A stretch of 64,000 nt of DNA from Geomonas sp. RF6 (lineage in GTDB: Bacteria > Desulfobacterota > Desulfuromonadia > Geobacterales > Geobacteraceae), in contig NZ_CP087999.1 in assembly GCF_021044625.1 (NCBI RefSeq), forward strand, positions 1,381,001 through 1,445,000. Direction: 5' to 3'. Below the pieces are notes generated by a model, which was given only the letters and a program-made list of their open reading frames with translations, ran no database searches and had not been told where the DNA came from. Made by a program: the position numbers and the translations under genes. This document shows positions 44,424 to 52,604 of this stretch, one piece after another. Position 1 is the stretch's first letter, and each line of letters starts with the position of its first letter.

Positions 44424-45425
44424 TTAATTTGAAGTATCTGCTTGGTCACTAGCCTCTACTGGCTCATTTACATCTATTTGTTCTTTAACACTGCTTTGAT
44501 CGTCTTCGTGTTGCTTGCATAAATATTTGTAGGCTACAGAATCATAGGTACCATCTTCTATAGCCTCACCAAAATAATTTGTGCTTTCCACTTTATTTAT
44601 GTCTAAAACCATGTTCCGATAATAATCTGTCGCAGTTACTAGCTTCCCATCATCATCAACCGATACGATGGAATAATTATTAGAACTCTTAGCATTGTTG
44701 CAATCCAGAGTGTATAGTCGATAGGTGTCATGATAGATATCATTATCAGCTTTTGTATTATCAACAATTCGCACCCATGAACGCACAAATCCAGCCTGAT
44801 TCCTAGTAGTAAATTTAGTATTGACAAATATAACATTCTTCCGATTATCAAACACATTCACGAGGTCCTCAGCTTTCAGGACTGGAATTCCAAGCATTTG
44901 CTGTATTTCTGCAGCAGTATACTTAACTGAACTAGCCTTACCTTTCTCACTATAATTAAATTCGAGATCAGTAGCAGTTAGGTCCCGACCGCTTAATGCC
45001 TTTACTAGATCGTGCATGATATAGGGCGGCAACTCCATCCTATTATTTTGGTTAGAAACTATCTTTATGTAGTCCTTTCCACCATATAAAACATAAACAC
45101 TCTTAGTAGATGGATTCAGCATGAGACTAGATAGATATATTTCGTCACCCTTTATCCATCCTGTCCCTGTGTAGATCCCATCTTTATTTTTTGATGCGAA
45201 ACCCTCTGTAACCTGACAATTGAGTTTAAACTTCTTAAATTCTGCCTTACCCAACAGTTCAACAAGTATTTGCTGTATATCCTTTCTAACCAAAAGCCCC
45301 CTGACAATATCCTGTTTAGTTTCTTTGTATTTAACCAGAAGATCGAAATTGTCAGCATAGCATAGAACCGGGAATAGGATACAGATAACACTTAAAACAA
45401 AAGCGAGTATCAACCTCATCATCAA
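44424..45425 (-). CDS. Secreted protein with adhesin-E-like segments
   Basis: 333 aa with a signal peptide (RLILAFVLSVICILFPVLCYAD). The region about 200-300 has the pattern of surface-adhesin E-like domains: SWVRIVDNT, YRLYTLDCNNAKSSNNYSIV, DDDGKLV and a late Cys (YKYLCKQ), giving a probable Cys-Cys pair. An earlier GTGWIKGDEIYLSSLMLNPS segment is similar in style. The C-terminus is acidic. The gene is strongly AT-rich. The adhesin-E resemblance is tentative; the export signal is clear. Confidence 0.6.
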   Translation of the reverse strand: MMMRLILAFVLSVICILFPVLCYADNFDLLVKYKETKQDIVRGLLVRKDIQQILVELLGKAEFKKFKLNCQVTEGFASKNKDGIYTGTGWIKGDEIYLSSLMLNPSTKSVYVLYGGKDYIKIVSNQNNRMELPPYIMHDLVKALSGRDLTATDLEFNYSEKGKASSVKYTAAEIQQMLGIPVLKAEDLVNVFDNRKNVIFVNTKFTTRNQAGFVRSWVRIVDNTKADNDIYHDTYRLYTLDCNNAKSSNNYSIVSVDDDGKLVTATDYYRNMVLDINKVESTNYFGEAIEDGTYDSVAYKYLCKQHEDDQSSVKEQIDVNEPVEASDQADTSN

Positions 45426-45467
45426 CTCCTTAATTAGTAATAGGAATAAATTATACTTGTAATGACC

Positions 45468-45806
45468 TCAGGATCGTGTCCCGCTGACTTTCATAAGAAA
45501 TCTAGAGCCTAAAAAGACAACACCTATTATAAAAATGTAAAGCGGGCCTCTATGCGGAATGAAAAAAGAAAGAACCATACCCACAATGACACAAATCCCA
45601 ATAAGACATCCCAAGGCCGTTTGACTACCTGAAAGACTCCCCTCACCTTTAATACTTTCAACACCATGAGCATCAACCGGCTCATCTTTTACGTCAATAA
45701 CTGATAACTCCCCGTGCATCACCTCGATAGGACACCCACATCCAATGCAGGCTGTTGCTTTGTCAGATATCTCCCTGCCACACTCATGGCATTTGACTAA
45801 AGCCAT
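45468..45806 (-). CDS. Zinc-ribbon membrane protein
   Basis: 112 aa. The N-terminal zinc ribbon has ALVKCHECGREIS and CIGCGCPIEVM. An acidic linker (40-62) leads to two TM helices (ALGCLIGICVIVGMVLSFFI; LYIFIIGVVFLGSRFL). This build (cytoplasmic zinc ribbon plus membrane anchor) is widespread in proteins of unknown role. It is the first gene of the unit divergent from the repressor at 45952. Confidence 0.7.
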   Translation of the reverse strand: MALVKCHECGREISDKATACIGCGCPIEVMHGELSVIDVKDEPVDAHGVESIKGEGSLSGSQTALGCLIGICVIVGMVLSFFIPHRGPLYIFIIGVVFLGSRFLMKVSGTRS

Positions 45807-45909
45807 CCCCTCATCCCCCCCTCAACCAGCACAAAATGCAAAACAGGAGGGATAGTACAACCTGACTTAGAACATTTCAACATTTATCTAACTCTCATTC
45901 GTAGTTTGC

Positions 45910-45926
45910 TACAACCCTTAGTTGTA
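45910..45926. promoter_or_regulatory. Candidate operator of the divergent repressor
   Basis: TACAAC-CCTTA-GTTGTA is a 17-bp perfect-arm palindrome, 25 bp before the repressor start. A matching half-site TACAACC is at 45856-45862 in the same intergenic region, near the start of the divergent gene. This arrangement suits autorepression plus control of the divergent genes. Confidence 0.55.
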
Positions 45927-45951
45927 TTGTCCCTGCCAGGGGTATATGACT

Positions 45952-46290
45952 ATGGATAAGATATTGGACACCAAGGAAATAGGTGGGAAGATCAGGATGC
46001 TGCGAAAGCATGCGGGTCTGAGCCAGGAGAGGCTTGCTGAATTGGTAGGAGTATCTTTCCAGCAGATTCAGAAGTATGAGAATGGGAGCACGATGCTCAA
46101 TACTGACAAGCTCCAACGTGTAGCCAATGCTCTTAAGGTGCCACCTTCTGCCTTCTTCGATGAGAGCACCTATGAAAAGCCCCCACTTTCAGACAGGGAA
46201 ACGATGCTCGTTAAAGCATTTAGGACCCTTGAGGATGAGGTTATTCAGGAGGGGATTGTCAAGCTGATGGTAAGAGCAGGAGAGAAATGA
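45952..46290 (+). CDS. XRE/cI-type transcriptional repressor
   Basis: 112 aa from the ATG at 45952 (AGGGG 9 nt upstream); an ATG 6 bp earlier and a TTG at 45922 are alternatives. The HTH is RMLRKHAGLSQERLAELVGVSFQQIQKYENG, followed by NTDKLQRVANALKVPPSAFF, a standard XRE layout, and a short C-terminal helical region. It is the only plus-strand gene in the element and probably controls the divergent membrane/secreted genes or the element itself. Confidence 0.85.
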   Translation: MDKILDTKEIGGKIRMLRKHAGLSQERLAELVGVSFQQIQKYENGSTMLNTDKLQRVANALKVPPSAFFDESTYEKPPLSDRETMLVKAFRTLEDEVIQEGIVKLMVRAGEK

Positions 46291-46430
46291 CGAAGCTGAG
46301 ATTATCTCAGGAGGGGACTTGCTGAAAAGGTAGGAATCGGTCCCTCGATGCCCCTTCCTTGATACAAGGTTCTTTGGCATACACGATTGTGCATTCCACG
46401 TCTTCCTCCATGGGACCGCACCAATTACTA
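46291..46430. pseudogene. Scar of decayed HTH and ardC fragments
   Basis: Plus-strand 46291-46346 reads as KLRLSQE, then after a frame slip LAEKVGIGPSM, which matches the HTH core of the repressor just upstream. On the minus strand, 46422-46325 reads GAVPWRKTWNAQSCMPKNLVS, clearly homologous to residues 19-39 of ArdC, without a start or the metalloprotease domain. The two remnants meet head to head. The rest of the gap to 46593 shows no recognisable gene. Confidence 0.75.
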
Positions 46431-46593
46431 GGGAACATTTTGTTAGGTCGCAGCGAACCGGTTACACGCTATTCTTATCCTGCTGGCGGACATGACTTCA
46501 ATCAGAGACATTTCGTTGCGAGTCTGAACGTACCTGTCCCTGCGCCAACGATCGCTCGATTGGGCGAGTGCAAGTCCTTGTGAATTCTGTGTC

Positions 46594-46989
46594 TTAAGCG
46601 TTCATTTTGAACTTTGACAATATAAGATCACGAATACTCAAGGGCAAAGGATATTTGTTCAGGATTACCCAACCATAACTTTTGCCCCACAGGCTGATAA
46701 ATGAATCTTTGATCTCTCCATCGAAAGCAATACGGTTTTCAGGCGTCAATACTCTTTCAAAATCTAGTTCAACTCTGTAAAAAAACAAACCATTGTCCCA
46801 TATTTTTGTGTCATCAATATATGCCTCACCAATGACTCTAGCGACACCTGCTAGTTTGTTATCGACTTTAAATATCAATATATCGCCTATATCCCATTTT
46901 TTTGGGTGAGTGCTGTTTGCACCCCATAGTTTATGGGCCACGCAGGTGTTAAAATGCTCCTCACTCAAACAACAAAGCCTGGTTTTCAT
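46594..46989 (-). CDS. EVE/PUA-like domain protein
   Basis: 131 aa; AAGGAGATTGC precedes the ATG. The pattern fits the EVE/PUA-like fold: an N-terminal strand and helix with HKLWGAN, then KKWDIGDILIFKVDNKLAGVA, then WDNGLFFYRVELDFERVLTP and a C-terminal FISLWGKSYGWVIL. EVE-type domains read modified bases or RNA and often sit in restriction and defence loci. The assignment is by pattern, not by strong identity. It is the last gene of the 52590-46594 operon, 14 bp after the RipA-like gene. Confidence 0.55.
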   Translation of the reverse strand: MKTRLCCLSEEHFNTCVAHKLWGANSTHPKKWDIGDILIFKVDNKLAGVARVIGEAYIDDTKIWDNGLFFYRVELDFERVLTPENRIAFDGEIKDSFISLWGKSYGWVILNKYPLPLSIRDLILSKFKMNA

Positions 46990-47003
46990 GCAATCTCCTT
47001 GGA

Positions 47004-47678
47004 CTATGGCGGTGGCGGTATGATTTTGGTATCACGCTTTTGAGCCACGTGATCGTAGGAGCCTGGAAAGGTTCTTCCCCATTTAAACATTACCTTCCCA
47101 AAGAGGAGAGTCACGGCTAGAGGCACAATGTGCCGCCCTAATATGTAATAGTCAACGACATAGGTGCAGTCGAAGTGCAATTCGGGCAAAGCATGGATGA
47201 TGAGAATTACCCATATGCAGACGGTAAAGAGGCTAACCCATTGATTTGACTTTGAAGCCGATACAGGCAGGGGACCAGTAAAGTATTTCTCAGTCAGGTT
47301 CTCTTCCTGCGGTCGATACAGTACCGTCTTGTACAGTGGTCCAGTAACAACATCCTCCAGCATATCAACATGATTCTCCCAGTTTTCTTGCCAGTACTTG
47401 CTGCCACGATTGACCAAAAACCAAGCCCATGTAAATAAAATACCAACACAGCTTACAATGTATGCTAAGTACTGCTTATCTATAAGATGTTCAGAGCCTA
47501 GGATTGCAAAATATCCTGCGAAGGCAACGGCAATTAATGCCCAGAAATAGGTAGCTCTTTTCCAGTAAAGTTCGATCTCGAATTTTCTGATATCCAACGC
47601 ATGACCTAAAGCTTCTTTTGCCTTGCGACGGTCAAGTGGGTCAATCCCGAATGCTGCTTTGTATTCCTCTTCTGTCAT
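47004..47678 (-). CDS. Polytopic membrane protein resembling the RipA octameric family
   Basis: 224 aa from the ATG at 47678, which overlaps the upstream stop by 4 nt (ATGA). The start MTEEEYKAAFGIDPLDRRKA, then LDIRKFEIELYWKRATYFWA and GYFAILG, resembles proteins named RipA family octameric membrane proteins (recalled, not searched). Four hydrophobic segments lie near 42, 70, 150 and 180. The soluble part between them has WQENWENHVDMLEDVVTGPL. In a defence reading this would be the membrane effector (inference). Confidence 0.6.
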   Translation of the reverse strand: MTEEEYKAAFGIDPLDRRKAKEALGHALDIRKFEIELYWKRATYFWALIAVAFAGYFAILGSEHLIDKQYLAYIVSCVGILFTWAWFLVNRGSKYWQENWENHVDMLEDVVTGPLYKTVLYRPQEENLTEKYFTGPLPVSASKSNQWVSLFTVCIWVILIIHALPELHFDCTYVVDYYILGRHIVPLAVTLLFGKVMFKWGRTFPGSYDHVAQKRDTKIIPPPP

Positions 47679-48235
47679 CCTGTTGGCCCCTTTCCTGCCT
47701 CCTCCATTGTGGAGCGCCCACATGGAGAAAGAGGTTTGTCCTCGCCTTCTTTCGTCGCAAATCCGCACTCATATTCAACATACTCAACATCAGCTTCCAC
47801 TTCGCTTCCACTGACGTATCCGTAGATGGTATGGTACTCCCTTCTAAGGAGGGGAGCTTTGCATTTCGGACAAACCAACTCATATGTCTCCAACAGCGAA
47901 GTGATCTTATTTAACTTCGCCACCAGCTCTTGAAGTTGCCACTCTTTCTCTGTTAGCTGGCCCTTATAATCTTCCCCATCTTCTCTCAACCTATGTATTT
48001 CTTCGTTCCCAATTTCAACTCGCTTTCTCAATCTCTCAATTAAAATATCTGGCGATTGAGACTCTGCATCAGCAACTTTCAACTCAAGATATTTTATCTT
48101 TTCATGTAGCAACTCAATCACGCTATCCTTTTGCGATACAAGTAACCGATAGAGCCAAAATGCGCCTGATAGAACACCAATAACTGAACCGATTTGTGTG
48201 AAAAAGATAGTCTCAATAGTCATAGGAGTTTTCAC
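47675..48235 (-). CDS. Membrane-anchored coiled-coil protein with C-terminal zinc ribbon
   Basis: 186 aa if it starts at GTG 48235; an ATG at 48223 is an alternative. Either way it overlaps the kinase-like gene by 11-23 nt. A TM helix at about 12-32 (IGSVIGVLSGAFWLYRLLV) is followed by a long coiled coil at 36-118, then a four-Cys zinc ribbon (Cys122, Cys125, Cys157, Cys172; ELVCPKCKAPLLRREYHTIY). This architecture suits a membrane scaffold or sensor. It is coupled to the genes on both sides. No named family recognised. Confidence 0.65.
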   Translation of the reverse strand: MKTPMTIETIFFTQIGSVIGVLSGAFWLYRLLVSQKDSVIELLHEKIKYLELKVADAESQSPDILIERLRKRVEIGNEEIHRLREDGEDYKGQLTEKEWQLQELVAKLNKITSLLETYELVCPKCKAPLLRREYHTIYGYVSGSEVEADVEYVEYECGFATKEGEDKPLSPCGRSTMEEAGKGPTG

Positions 48236-48827
48236 TTACGTAGTAGTGCTTTGGGATTTCCGCCAAAAATGGAAAGGCAGCGAGAAGTTTTTGCAGTTTC
48301 GATTCATCGCTCAAAAGATACCACTCTCCTTTTTGCAGTTCTTCTCTCACACCTATCAGAGCAAAGTCGATGAACTTATACACACCATTTACTATTGCAA
48401 AGTCTGCATCTTTAACGTAATCTACTCCAACTGCCTTGAAATTCAATATCGTCGCCTCTGCTTTGGAATCATTGACAACGCCGAAAAAAGGAGCATCGAT
48501 GAATTCCATACAGTACGCTACTGTATCATTAAAGTCTGGCAATACCTCAATAGAGCTTACTACATTACTTACTTCCAAAGTACCGTAGAACTTAGGAACG
48601 TGCCTTCCTAGAAGATTATCCGCTGTTATCTTTGTATAAGCTGCTACTTCACTTCGGAAGGTATACAAGCGAGCAAGCCTATCGAAGGCACTATCTCCTT
48701 TTTTAAAGACTTTGAAAGCAATATTACGATCATATGAAACAAAGATAGTCCCATAATAACCATCAAGTCTTCGAGGCTTTATTACTGGGACTTCTCCGAT
48801 ATTTGTGTTTAAAATGTATTCCGCCAT
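48213..48827 (-). CDS. Minimal protein-kinase-like fold protein
   Basis: 204 aa. It shows the order of N-lobe kinase features: a loop RRLDGYYGTIFVSYDRNI, a VAIK-type strand IAFKVFKK with Lys39, a helix with Glu60 (FRSEVAAY), VPKFYGTLEV, a hinge-like AYCMEFIDAP at 104-113, then VDYVKDADFAIVNG (Asp136, Asp140, Asp142) and YKFIDFAL with Asp154 in the place of the metal-binding Asp. The C-lobe is very short. It could be an active small kinase or a pseudokinase; the assignment is pattern-based. It sits 16 bp after the SNase gene and overlaps the coiled-coil gene. Confidence 0.55.
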   Translation of the reverse strand: MAEYILNTNIGEVPVIKPRRLDGYYGTIFVSYDRNIAFKVFKKGDSAFDRLARLYTFRSEVAAYTKITADNLLGRHVPKFYGTLEVSNVVSSIEVLPDFNDTVAYCMEFIDAPFFGVVNDSKAEATILNFKAVGVDYVKDADFAIVNGVYKFIDFALIGVREELQKGEWYLLSDESKLQKLLAAFPFLAEIPKHYYVSENSYDY

Positions 48828-48843
48828 CCGAAAACCTCGATGA

Positions 48844-49419
48844 TCATTTTATCTTCTCGTTCTTGCCTAGTCGCCTGAATTCCCATGGTGGAAGCTGATT
48901 CACCCCTTGCCATAACCCCAATTTAGAATTACGTGCACGAACCTCGGCATCAATAAACTCCGATGCATATGGGGTCTCCAGGTAATCACGATATGCCCAA
49001 GCCCAGCCCTCGGCCACCATTTCCTGATTTATATTCCTACTGCCTAGCCACACCAAGCAAACCAGCCTTCTGTAAAGATCAACAGCTATCACATCAAGCT
49101 TGACGCTTTGACGGAGGATTTTACCACTGAGAGCCTTCCAAGCCTCGTCACCATAAGGCTGTCCCGGTTTACTGATTCGGTCCGTTCTCTTGTTAATTTT
49201 TTCTATCTCAGGAGCATCTATGCCATATAATCGAACCCTTACCTTTGTTCCAAGTGAATCAATGACGGTAATGGTATCTCCATCGGCAACTTTGATAACG
49301 AATCCCGCTAATGATCTGACCGGCGGTTGTGCGTGTACTGCTGTGAATGGGATTAAAAAGAACAACAGAAACAAGGCGAGGACAGCTCTATTGTGGCTTT
49401 TACGCAGGGTACAGTGCAT
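48844..49419 (-). CDS. Exported thermonuclease-family (SNase-like) nuclease
   Basis: 191 aa from the ATG at 49419, chosen because it starts a good signal peptide (AVLALFLLFFLIPFTAVHAQ). The SNase domain has VADGDTITV, RVRLYGIDAPE, GDEAWKALS, VAEGWAWAYRDY and a KLGLWQ end, the usual motif order for Ca-dependent sugar-nonspecific nucleases. It lies 34 bp after vsr in the same operon. An exported nuclease inside a restriction operon is unusual. Confidence 0.85.
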   Translation of the reverse strand: MHCTLRKSHNRAVLALFLLFFLIPFTAVHAQPPVRSLAGFVIKVADGDTITVIDSLGTKVRVRLYGIDAPEIEKINKRTDRISKPGQPYGDEAWKALSGKILRQSVKLDVIAVDLYRRLVCLVWLGSRNINQEMVAEGWAWAYRDYLETPYASEFIDAEVRARNSKLGLWQGVNQLPPWEFRRLGKNEKIK

Positions 49420-49453
49420 TATCGCGATATCCGTAAGCTTCCAATAGATACCT

Positions 49454-49855
49454 CTATTCAGGGGTATCAACGGCATCAAGAAACTTGCAAATCCGGCTCT
49501 GCAGCGAGGAAACGTCCTTTAACTCGCACTCCCAAAGAATAAGAAAACTCCACCCTGCAGCAGCTAACGCTGCTAGATTTGACGCATCTCGGGTGACATT
49601 TTTCTCAAGCTTTGGAACCCAATATTCTTGGTTTGTTTTCGGGAAATGAGAGGATTTGCATCCATGTTGGTGCCAAAAGCAACCATGTACAAAGATGACT
49701 TTTTTACGGCTAGGAAAAACAAGGTCCGGCTTACCAGGGAGGTCAGGTCGGTGAATCCGGTAACGGTAACCAAGGGAATGAATCAAGCGACGCACCAGCA
49801 TTTCAGGGCGCGTATTCTTAGAACGAACAGCAGCCATCATTTCGCTTCTGTTCAT
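49454..49855 (-). CDS. vsr: Very short patch repair endonuclease (Vsr)
   Basis: 133 aa, full length. Family motifs are MAAVRSKNTRPEMLVRRLIH, YRYRIHRPDLPGKPDLVFPS (catalytic Asp), VIFVHGCFWHQHGC and FPKTNQEYWVPKLEKNVTRD. It nicks T:G mismatches left by deamination of 5-methylcytosine. It directly follows the restriction gene and the 5mC methyltransferase, as is usual. Confidence 0.93.
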   Translation of the reverse strand: MNRSEMMAAVRSKNTRPEMLVRRLIHSLGYRYRIHRPDLPGKPDLVFPSRKKVIFVHGCFWHQHGCKSSHFPKTNQEYWVPKLEKNVTRDASNLAALAAAGWSFLILWECELKDVSSLQSRICKFLDAVDTPE

Positions 49856-49872
49856 TTACGCCTTCCGATTAC

Positions 49873-51429
49873 TTAAGCAGGCACAGGGGGGCGCAAAACG
49901 CTCATACGGTCTTCGCACAGGTCTGGCCACACAGGGTGCCCATCTTCGTTAAACCAACAAATGCCAACGTCTCTATCTTCACAAAGATATCTCGTGATCC
50001 ATGGGATTACAGAGGGGTTACCTGGGAGCACTAAGCAAAGAGAAATAGCTTCATCCTCGATCAAATCTCTGTATCTAAACCTGTACTCGTATAGCTGGCT
50101 TAGGCCCTTTCTGATTTGATCTAGCAGAGTATCTCCACCGCTTTTCATCTCAAATATGAAAGACCCGTCATGCGGGATTTTGGCAAGTAGGTCGATGTGG
50201 TCGTTTTCTTTCGGTATTGCCCCAAGGGAACGCAGGTACGAGTCCATTTTATCGATGAGCTCTTTGTGAGCTAAATTGCGACGCTGGAGTTTAACCCTAG
50301 TAACTTCTGGGTCTGCAATCTCCCGGCGGCGATCAAAAGAGCGCGCAGGCGGAGGCGTTCCGGTTCTTTGCCTAAACGGGTACGTTTCAGGGACAGGCTG
50401 AATTGCAATCTGTTCTGCAGCAACCTGAGGCTCGACTTCTGCAGCGTTAAGAGCGTGATCAGCGGTTAGGGTTAGGACGACATTGGAAGGCAGTACTCTG
50501 ACGCCATCGAAATAGCGCCCCCAATCTCCGCTTGCTATTACCTGCTCAAGATCTTGGCCAGTGGTGCAATCATCGAATCCCTCAAACTGAGCAGCAATCG
50601 AGCATATTGCATCCAGCTGCTGCACTAGTTGATTTCTATCCTCAACCGTCACACCTTCCCGGAGTTTCGCAGCCCCATGGGAAAGTTGAAAGATTTCAGT
50701 ATGGCGCAACGTATGAAACCGACTCTCAAATGTTGCCGGTCCCACGATCTCTCCGCGACGCACTGCTGCCAATGTAGCGGCTACGACTTCCTGTGGCGGC
50801 AAAGCATAACGATTTACGTCTGGCGCATTTGCGAGTCCAAAAATCTCGTGAAAGGAAATAGATGCATCAAAAATGTTAACTCCTCGCAACAGGGCATCAG
50901 CTTTGAGTGCTACAGCAATGAGCCGCACAGGCGAGAAGTGAATGCCTCCTGCTATAAACTCTAAAGTGCGGTCCCGAGTGTTAGATTGGATGTGCAGATC
51001 ATTCGTAAAGCTCCGGTACCGTGCACCCATGGCATTAGGATATTGAAACAGCGGTAGTTGCAAGCGCAGAAATGATGCAACATCCGGCTCCTCTCTGAGC
51101 AAATACCTTTTCGCCGTCTCACTTAGCCGCAGTACCCACCCTGCCGGACTCTGCTCCAGAAAATATAGACCAAGGTATGCAGGATACGCACTAATCTCGT
51201 CCCGAAATTTAGAAACATCGAGACGGCCTCCTGGCGTTAAGGGGCGCGTTGCGGCTTCCGATGCCAAGTATGAGACACGAGGGCTTATAGCTTGGAGCCG
51301 CACTTCAATGGCTGGACGGTCGTATAACTGCCCATCGAACTCACCGAATATGGCGGCCAATTCGGCAAGCTTTTCAACCCAGCTATCACTGCTTGAGTGG
51401 ATTTTATGGCTGAATAAATCAACAATCAT
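49873..51429 (-). CDS. Probable restriction endonuclease, PD-(D/E)XK C-terminus
   Basis: 518 aa. The N-terminal 330 residues are helical with no motif I recognise. A Pro-rich linker is at about 365-380. The C-terminal domain has NDHIDLLAK (Asp413), then FIFEMKSGG (Glu427-x-Lys429) and a helix DTLLDQIRKGLSQLYEYRFR, the PD-(D/E)XK nuclease pattern. Its place 15 bp after the 5mC methyltransferase and 17 bp before vsr supports a type II restriction enzyme. Target sequence unknown. Confidence 0.8.
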   Translation of the reverse strand: MIVDLFSHKIHSSSDSWVEKLAELAAIFGEFDGQLYDRPAIEVRLQAISPRVSYLASEAATRPLTPGGRLDVSKFRDEISAYPAYLGLYFLEQSPAGWVLRLSETAKRYLLREEPDVASFLRLQLPLFQYPNAMGARYRSFTNDLHIQSNTRDRTLEFIAGGIHFSPVRLIAVALKADALLRGVNIFDASISFHEIFGLANAPDVNRYALPPQEVVAATLAAVRRGEIVGPATFESRFHTLRHTEIFQLSHGAAKLREGVTVEDRNQLVQQLDAICSIAAQFEGFDDCTTGQDLEQVIASGDWGRYFDGVRVLPSNVVLTLTADHALNAAEVEPQVAAEQIAIQPVPETYPFRQRTGTPPPARSFDRRREIADPEVTRVKLQRRNLAHKELIDKMDSYLRSLGAIPKENDHIDLLAKIPHDGSFIFEMKSGGDTLLDQIRKGLSQLYEYRFRYRDLIEDEAISLCLVLPGNPSVIPWITRYLCEDRDVGICWFNEDGHPVWPDLCEDRMSVLRPPVPA

Positions 51430-51444
51430 AGGTTTGATAGAGGA

Positions 51445-52590
51445 TTAGGCAGCTTTGCCAGTAATTTCTGAATTCGCCATGCTTCCTAAAAGGTAGTTAA
51501 GGCCCAAAATGGCAGCCAAGGTGTCATAGCTCTTTCTGTTGGTAGCTCCAAAGGCATGTACTCTGATATGCTCAGCAAGGAGCGCAGCAAAAAGAGGTGG
51601 GACTGCATTACCAACCTGCCTAATCACATGCCTGCCTGTTCCGTGGAATGTCCACCAGTCAGGGAAGGTCTGCATTCTGGCTGATTCCCTTGGTGTGACT
51701 TCTCGTGGAGCGAAAGGGTGCACGTGTCCTTTCCCGCCACCTTGATCCGAACCTACAATAATCGTAAAGCTTGGGCGTTCGGGGTTTAGCTTGTTGATAC
51801 GAGTTTTGGGATCTCGCTCTCCAAATTCAAGATTCGAATACCTTTCTATGATTCTGGCGCTGTGCTTGCGACCAATGTGGTTAGATACGCCACTTCCCTC
51901 CCACGAAATGGGTAGATATCGCAACGCCTCTTTTACGGTGCGATATGGATTTTCCATTGCCACACCATGGGTCGGCGCCATCTCTGGAACCTTAATCCCA
52001 TTTTTCGTCCCAATAAAGAAGATTCTGTCTCGGAACTGCGGAATTCCATAGTCCGCAACTTGATAACTATGCGCACTTACAGTGTAGACGCCCCCAAGGG
52101 TGAGTTCATCAAGAATATCTTCGTAGAGGGTTCCGCCATGGATCGTTTTAAGGCCAGCAACATTTTCAAATACAAAAGCTCGCGGCATTACTTCACGAAT
52201 GATCCGCTCGTACTCCCAAACGAGGTTACCTCTGGGATCACCTAGCCCCTTTCGCCGCCCGAAAATCGAGAACGCCTGACAAGGAGGACCACCTATAACA
52301 ATATCCACTTCTCGATCTCTGAGGTGTGACTCTTTGAGGAGGTCCGTAGCCGTTACCTTTCTGATATCTGCTGGGATCGAGTGGGCATGGGAGTAAAAAT
52401 CTTTTTTGCCACTGTTCAAAATAAGGGTCTGGCACGAGAACGCGTCAATGTCCGTAGAGCACCCTATTTTAAAGCCTGCTGCGGAAAACCCCAAGTCAAG
52501 GCCCCCACCGCCGGAAAATAGGGAGAGGGCATTAAGTGTTCTGTCGCAACTATCAGTGGGCGCAATTTCATTAAACACGAACTTCTCCAA
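51445..52590 (-). CDS. DNA (cytosine-5) methyltransferase
   Basis: 381 aa. Canonical 5mC motifs are I (ALSLFSGGGGLDLGFSAAGF), IV with catalytic Cys104 (GGPPCQAFSIFGRRKG), VI (FENVAGL), VIII (QFRDRIFFIG) and X (QVGNAVPPLFAALLAEH). The target-recognition region lies at about 220-290. It methylates the site protected from the neighbouring endonuclease and is first in the eight-gene operon. Confidence 0.94.
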   Translation of the reverse strand: MEKFVFNEIAPTDSCDRTLNALSLFSGGGGLDLGFSAAGFKIGCSTDIDAFSCQTLILNSGKKDFYSHAHSIPADIRKVTATDLLKESHLRDREVDIVIGGPPCQAFSIFGRRKGLGDPRGNLVWEYERIIREVMPRAFVFENVAGLKTIHGGTLYEDILDELTLGGVYTVSAHSYQVADYGIPQFRDRIFFIGTKNGIKVPEMAPTHGVAMENPYRTVKEALRYLPISWEGSGVSNHIGRKHSARIIERYSNLEFGERDPKTRINKLNPERPSFTIIVGSDQGGGKGHVHPFAPREVTPRESARMQTFPDWWTFHGTGRHVIRQVGNAVPPLFAALLAEHIRVHAFGATNRKSYDTLAAILGLNYLLGSMANSEITGKAA

Positions 52591-52604
52591 AAAGGGGGTC
52601 GAGA

